From the NCBI GenBank assembly GCA_030600975.1, contig JAUVUL010000028.1:1-9769 (forward strand): a stretch of 9,769 nucleotides of DNA. Reading direction: 5' to 3'. Position numbers and translations under genes: made by a program. The notes beneath the pieces are model-generated. The model saw nothing but the letters and a program-made list of their open reading frames with translations, was not told the DNA's origin and searched no databases. Each line of letters opens with the position of its first letter. Position 1 is the stretch's first letter. This document shows positions 7,197-9,769 of this stretch, piece by piece. The DNA is from Candidatus Aegiribacteria sp. (GTDB taxonomy: Bacteria; Fermentibacterota; Fermentibacteria; Fermentibacterales; JCC-6).

Positions 7197-8299
7197 AGAT
7201 CCTTCATCTTTCACCACAGAACTATACGGGAACTATTGACCTTTTCGTCCGGGGGCATGAAGCACTGGGTCATGAAAGCAGGCTTGTCACTTTCTACAGG
7301 GCTGCCAACCTCTACAAGGAGGATATATGCCTGAATCTCCCTTATGTCGGCCCCATGAGCTGGCTGTTAAAGCTAAAAGAGCTGGTAAGGGCGGGAAGCC
7401 TGCAGGTTCCTTATACGGGAACTACAGAGCGGATATTCTGGAGTCCAAACCCGGTTGAACGTCTCATGCTCAGATTCAGGGATATGGCATGGAAACCGAT
7501 TATCAACAGGACCGCCAGGGAATACGGATTGTGGGATTTTGACATATACCACCTTGAAGGCGGTATGAGCTTCTACAGAGACGGCAGGGACGTAATTGCC
7601 CTGAAAAGGGCCGGCAAGAAGATAGTCTCCTACTATCACGGCCTGGACCTCAGAATGAGGGGAGCTATAAGACCCGTATGGGAGGTGACGGACCTGAACC
7701 TAACATGTGAGTTCGACCTTTTCCAAAGATATCCTGAAGTGGATTATCTTTTTCTGCCCTTTGATCAGAATGCTATGCCTTCTGCTGAACCTCCTCCCGG
7801 TAAGGTACGTATATGCCACGCACCCAGGATCAGGTCGGTAAAAGGTACCGAAGAGATAATAAGCGCCGTGGAGGATATTTCACAGGACATCCCGGTTGAA
7901 CTCGTCCTCATCGAGAACATGACAAATACTGAAGCCCTGAGAATGAAAGCCTCGTGTCATATCGCGATCGATCAGGTCGCAAGCGGGGATATGGGCTACG
8001 GAGTGAATTCTCTGGAAAGCCTTTCCATGGGTATCGCCACAGTGACCAATCTAAGTCACGCATATGTGGAGTTCATCCCCGATCATCCATTCTTTCTCAC
8101 AACACCGGATACTTTGAAGCGCGACCTGAGAGAGCTTATCCTTGACCGGGAACTCAGGGAGAAGCATGCCGGGGCCGGCCCCCGATGGATCAGGAAAAAA
8201 CACCACTGGCTCTCGGTGGCTGAGGAGTTCCACAGGATATACCGGGACAAAGGATGGGAAACCGGAGCATCTCATAAAAAGGAACCAGCTGATGGCTGA
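7193..8299 (+). CDS. Glycosyltransferase family 4 (group 1)-like protein
   Basis: The 368-residue cytosolic protein has the two-lobe GT-B layout. The N-terminal lobe starts with MKILHLSPQNYTGTIDLFVRG and continues with helices around a YHLEGGMSFYRDG segment and VSYYHGLDLRMRG. The C-terminal donor lobe shows CHAPRIRSVKGTEEII (208-223), a linker typical of GT4 enzymes, then VELVLIENMTNTEAL and AIDQVASGDMGYGVNSLESLSMG (258-280). The second Glu of the usual E-x7-E nucleotide-sugar motif is present (E275 in LESLSMG), while the first is not obvious because GYG replaces E-G-F-G. It probably adds a sugar from a nucleotide donor to a cytoplasmic glycan intermediate. Its ATG overlaps the preceding stop by 4 nt, and its 3' end overlaps the flippase start by 8 nt. 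Confidence 0.85.
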   Translation: MKILHLSPQNYTGTIDLFVRGHEALGHESRLVTFYRAANLYKEDICLNLPYVGPMSWLLKLKELVRAGSLQVPYTGTTERIFWSPNPVERLMLRFRDMAWKPIINRTAREYGLWDFDIYHLEGGMSFYRDGRDVIALKRAGKKIVSYYHGLDLRMRGAIRPVWEVTDLNLTCEFDLFQRYPEVDYLFLPFDQNAMPSAEPPPGKVRICHAPRIRSVKGTEEIISAVEDISQDIPVELVLIENMTNTEALRMKASCHIAIDQVASGDMGYGVNSLESLSMGIATVTNLSHAYVEFIPDHPFFLTTPDTLKRDLRELILDRELREKHAGAGPRWIRKKHHWLSVAEEFHRIYRDKGWETGASHKKEPADG

Positions 8300-9098
8300 G
8301 CATTCCGCATCTCTGCATAACAGGGACCTTTCTCGGGAATCCACCTTTTACGCGCTGGCAATGGTCTTCAGTGGAATGATTCAGGTTGCATTCCTGCCGT
8401 TCATCTCCAAATACCTAACAGCTGATGCTGCCGGGGAACTGGGCACATTGAGAATACTTGCGGAGGCTATTGCCGGTATTGTGGTGCTGGGGCTTCCAAC
8501 TGCCCTCATCAGAGCATGGCACAGAACATCTCAGCACAGGAGTGTTCTGATAAGGGGAATAACATTCCCGCTGGTTCCCACGCTGTTGATGATTGCGACA
8601 GTTCTGCTCCTGCAGGGTTTTCTGAAATCCTTTCTGAATCTGCAGCATCCTGACTACCTGCTTCATGCGATCCTTCTGGGAGCCGGTATTGCATATGTCC
8701 AGATTGCTCTTACTCTGCCAAGGGCAGAAGGTTTAGCTGGAAGGTATCTTATTCTTCAGCTGATCAGAGGGATTATGGCTCTTGGCCTTCTGGTTCTGCT
8801 GCTTCTTTCAGCGACTATGGATACTATACCGTCGTTCATGACCGCAAGGTGGGCGCCTTCATTCCTGATTGCCTTTGCTGCGATAGTAATGATGTGGAGA
8901 AAAACCGCGGACTCGGAAAAACTGAAGGGTTCGGAAGGGCTTACAAAAGAAATTCTGAGATTCAGTCTTCCCCTCATCCCGGCCACGCTTTCCATGATAG
9001 TTCTTTCTTCAGCCGATATGTTCATGCTGAGAAGTATCTATCCCGATATGGCTGAAAGCGGATATTACGAATGGGCCAGAGGGAGACGGAGAAGCTGA
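8292..9098 (+). pseudogene. Truncated Wzx/MOP-type polysaccharide flippase
   Basis: From ATG 8292 (AAAAAGGA 8 nt upstream; overlaps the GT4 stop by 8 nt) the product is 268 residues. An upstream start at 8142 in the same frame lies inside the GT4 gene and was rejected. The N-terminus (SRESTFYALAMVFSGMIQVAFLPFISKYL) is typical of oligosaccharide flippases, which turn lipid-linked repeat units across the inner membrane. About seven hydrophobic helices are visible, ending with LRFSLPLIPATLSMIVLSSADMFMLR (222-247), the conserved centre of the family. Intact members run to about 400-500 residues with 12-14 helices, so the second half is missing. The tail WARGRRRS is unlike family sequence, and the coding style changes right after it. 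The cause is either a real insertion or deletion or a false assembly join; if the latter, the native gene is intact. Confidence 0.8.
9071..9080 (+). repeat. Direct repeat copy 1, 10 bp
   Basis: ATGGGCCAGA occurs here and again at 9098-9107, offset by 27 bp, in the zone where flippase homology appears to end. It could be a small tandem duplication, a trace of a joining event, or chance. Confidence 0.55.
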
Positions 9099-9107
9099 TG
9101 GGCCAGA
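9098..9107 (+). repeat. Direct repeat copy 2, 10 bp
   Basis: This is an identical copy of the 10-mer at 9071-9080. Read from 9071 in its own frame, both copies encode Met-Gly-Gln within a short open tail (MGQRETEKLMGQMSKTRA, stop at 9125-9127). Confidence 0.55.
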
Positions 9108-9177
9108 TGAGTAAGACCCGCGCCTGAGCTCCGAGGTGGGGAGCTATACAAGTACCAATAAGAAAGGAGATGAGAAA
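9099..9177. other. Intergenic leader after the flippase break; small hairpin and strong ribosome site
   Basis: This 79-bp stretch holds no complete gene. It contains an inverted repeat (AGCTCC 9127-9132, GGAGCT 9140-9145, 7-nt loop) without a following T-run, so it is not a terminator as it stands. A strong Shine-Dalgarno follows at 9163-9169. Left of the hairpin, two other frames end cleanly (stops at 9111-9113 and 9125-9127) and could be the tail of a gene from the right-hand source DNA. Confidence 0.5.
9163..9169 (+). promoter_or_regulatory. AAAGGAG ribosome binding site
   Basis: A near-consensus Shine-Dalgarno sits 8 nt before ATG 9178. It fixes the start of the small secreted protein at 9178 rather than at the in-frame GTG at 9136, and puts the signal peptide at the very N-terminus. 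Confidence 0.75.
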
Positions 9178-9735
9178 ATGAAGTATCAAAGACGAATGAG
9201 CATCGTACTAGTCGTAATCTTATCACTAAGCCTTCTTCTACCTTCAATTAGTGTATTAGCCCAAAAAAATCAAGACCCAATACTGGTATACACCGTACCG
9301 GCTTTCGTTTGGGGTGAGGATTTTGTACTCGACAACAGCAGTGTGGAAATGCCAAATGGTTTCTATAAGGTTAACATAACGCTCAGCTTTTATTGGTTAT
9401 CTGCACCATTTGACCAATTCAATCCTGATGCGAATATTCTGGGGACCGCTACACAGCACGTCGTCGGTGTCCGAAGGACAAATGGCGTGGAAACACTACA
9501 TGGATCCGGTGTATATACAAGCACGATTTCTGGGAAACCGGGAACTATTACATACACAATCGGTAACAATTGGAATCCAAACGACCCAACTGATCCCTAT
9601 GATGATGAAATGTGGGCTGGCAGGTTACGCATCGTTGGAGGAACAGAGACATTCGTAGACATCAAGGGACCAGCAGAACTGAATTTCGATCTAATGGCAT
9701 TCGAACTTTACTTGCATGAAAACCCCTGGGAATAG
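9178..9735 (+). CDS. Small secreted protein of unknown function, possible AOC-barrel/DUF3224-like fold
   Basis: The 185-residue product has a clear signal peptide (basic KYQRR, then a hydrophobic core, ending near SVLAQ) and a mature part of about 155 residues rich in Thr, Gly and aromatic residues, suggesting an all-beta fold. The order HGSGVYTSTISGKPGTITYT followed by RLRIVGGTETFVDIKGPAELNF resembles allene-oxide-cyclase-like barrel proteins (DUF3224 style, where a terminal GGTG-x-F-x-x-x-x-G-x-G-x-L pattern recurs); this is inference only. Leucine codons are strikingly different from the left genes: 9 of 18 are TTA or CTA. The gene has its own strong ribosome site and no functional link to the glycan operon. 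It probably comes from different DNA, whether by transfer or by assembly. Confidence 0.75.
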   Translation: MKYQRRMSIVLVVILSLSLLLPSISVLAQKNQDPILVYTVPAFVWGEDFVLDNSSVEMPNGFYKVNITLSFYWLSAPFDQFNPDANILGTATQHVVGVRRTNGVETLHGSGVYTSTISGKPGTITYTIGNNWNPNDPTDPYDDEMWAGRLRIVGGTETFVDIKGPAELNFDLMAFELYLHENPWE

Positions 9736-9769
9736 AAATATCACCTTTTTTTTCATTTTCCCATTGTGC
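9736..9769. other. Short 3' tail with a T-run, no gene
   Basis: The 34 bases after the last stop contain an 8-T run (9746-9753) but no convincing GC-rich hairpin before it. No further feature is visible before the window ends. Confidence 0.5.

Noticed and set aside
8171..8182. Perfect 12-bp palindrome GGGGCCGGCCCC
   Set aside because: It lies inside the GT4 coding region, encodes ordinary residues (AGAGP) and has no flanking features suggesting a regulatory site.
8142..8291. N-terminal extension of the flippase from ATG 8142
   Set aside because: It overlaps the conserved C-terminus of the GT4 enzyme in another frame and is low-complexity and polar; ATG 8292 has a good ribosome site and starts the family-like sequence.
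9746..9753. T-run as a Rho-independent terminator after the last gene
   Set aside because: No stable GC-rich stem precedes the eight T residues.
1..9769. CRISPR arrays, tRNA or rRNA genes, insertion-sequence ends, group II intron signatures
   Set aside because: No regularly spaced repeats, no tRNA-like cloverleaf, no transposase or reverse transcriptase reading frame, and no intron boundary motifs were seen.

Overview
The window looks like chromosomal DNA from a Gram-negative-type bacterium, probably from a metagenome. The diderm signs are a BamA/Omp85-like outer-membrane barrel ending in Phe and a secreted beta-propeller protein with a FlgD/T9SS-like C-terminal domain. Such domains are common in the FCB superphylum and related uncultivated phyla (for example Fermentibacterota-like lineages). 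This placement is an inference from protein style, not a match to a named genome.

Left part (1-1892, minus strand): an outer-membrane barrel protein without POTRA domains, followed 24 nt later by an adenosine deaminase whose 3' end runs off the left edge. A short AT-rich spacer (about 1893-1969) separates this pair from the divergent plus-strand operon.

Centre (1970 to about 9070, plus strand): a very tight six-gene operon. In order it holds a polyprenyl-phosphate mannose synthase-like GT2 enzyme, a large secreted beta-propeller protein, a FemAB/GNAT-like acyl- or aminoacyl-transferase, a GT-C type polytopic membrane glycosyltransferase, a GT4 glycosyltransferase, and a Wzx/MOP-type flippase. 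After the first pair (15-nt gap) every junction is an overlap of 1 to 8 nt. The likely logic is that the GT2 enzyme makes a lipid-linked sugar, the GT-C enzyme spends it outside the inner membrane, the GT4 and FemAB-like enzymes build or decorate a glycan in the cytoplasm, and the flippase exports it. The propeller is a candidate secreted client or surface partner.

Right end (about 9070-9769): the flippase stops at 268 residues, just after a conserved transmembrane stretch, with several expected helices missing. A small secreted protein follows whose leucine codon use is sharply different (9 of 18 leucines TTA/CTA, against about 2 of 47 in the flippase). The sequence here is either a foreign insertion into the flippase gene or a chimeric assembly join. 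Everything right of about 9070 should be treated as possibly from another genome.
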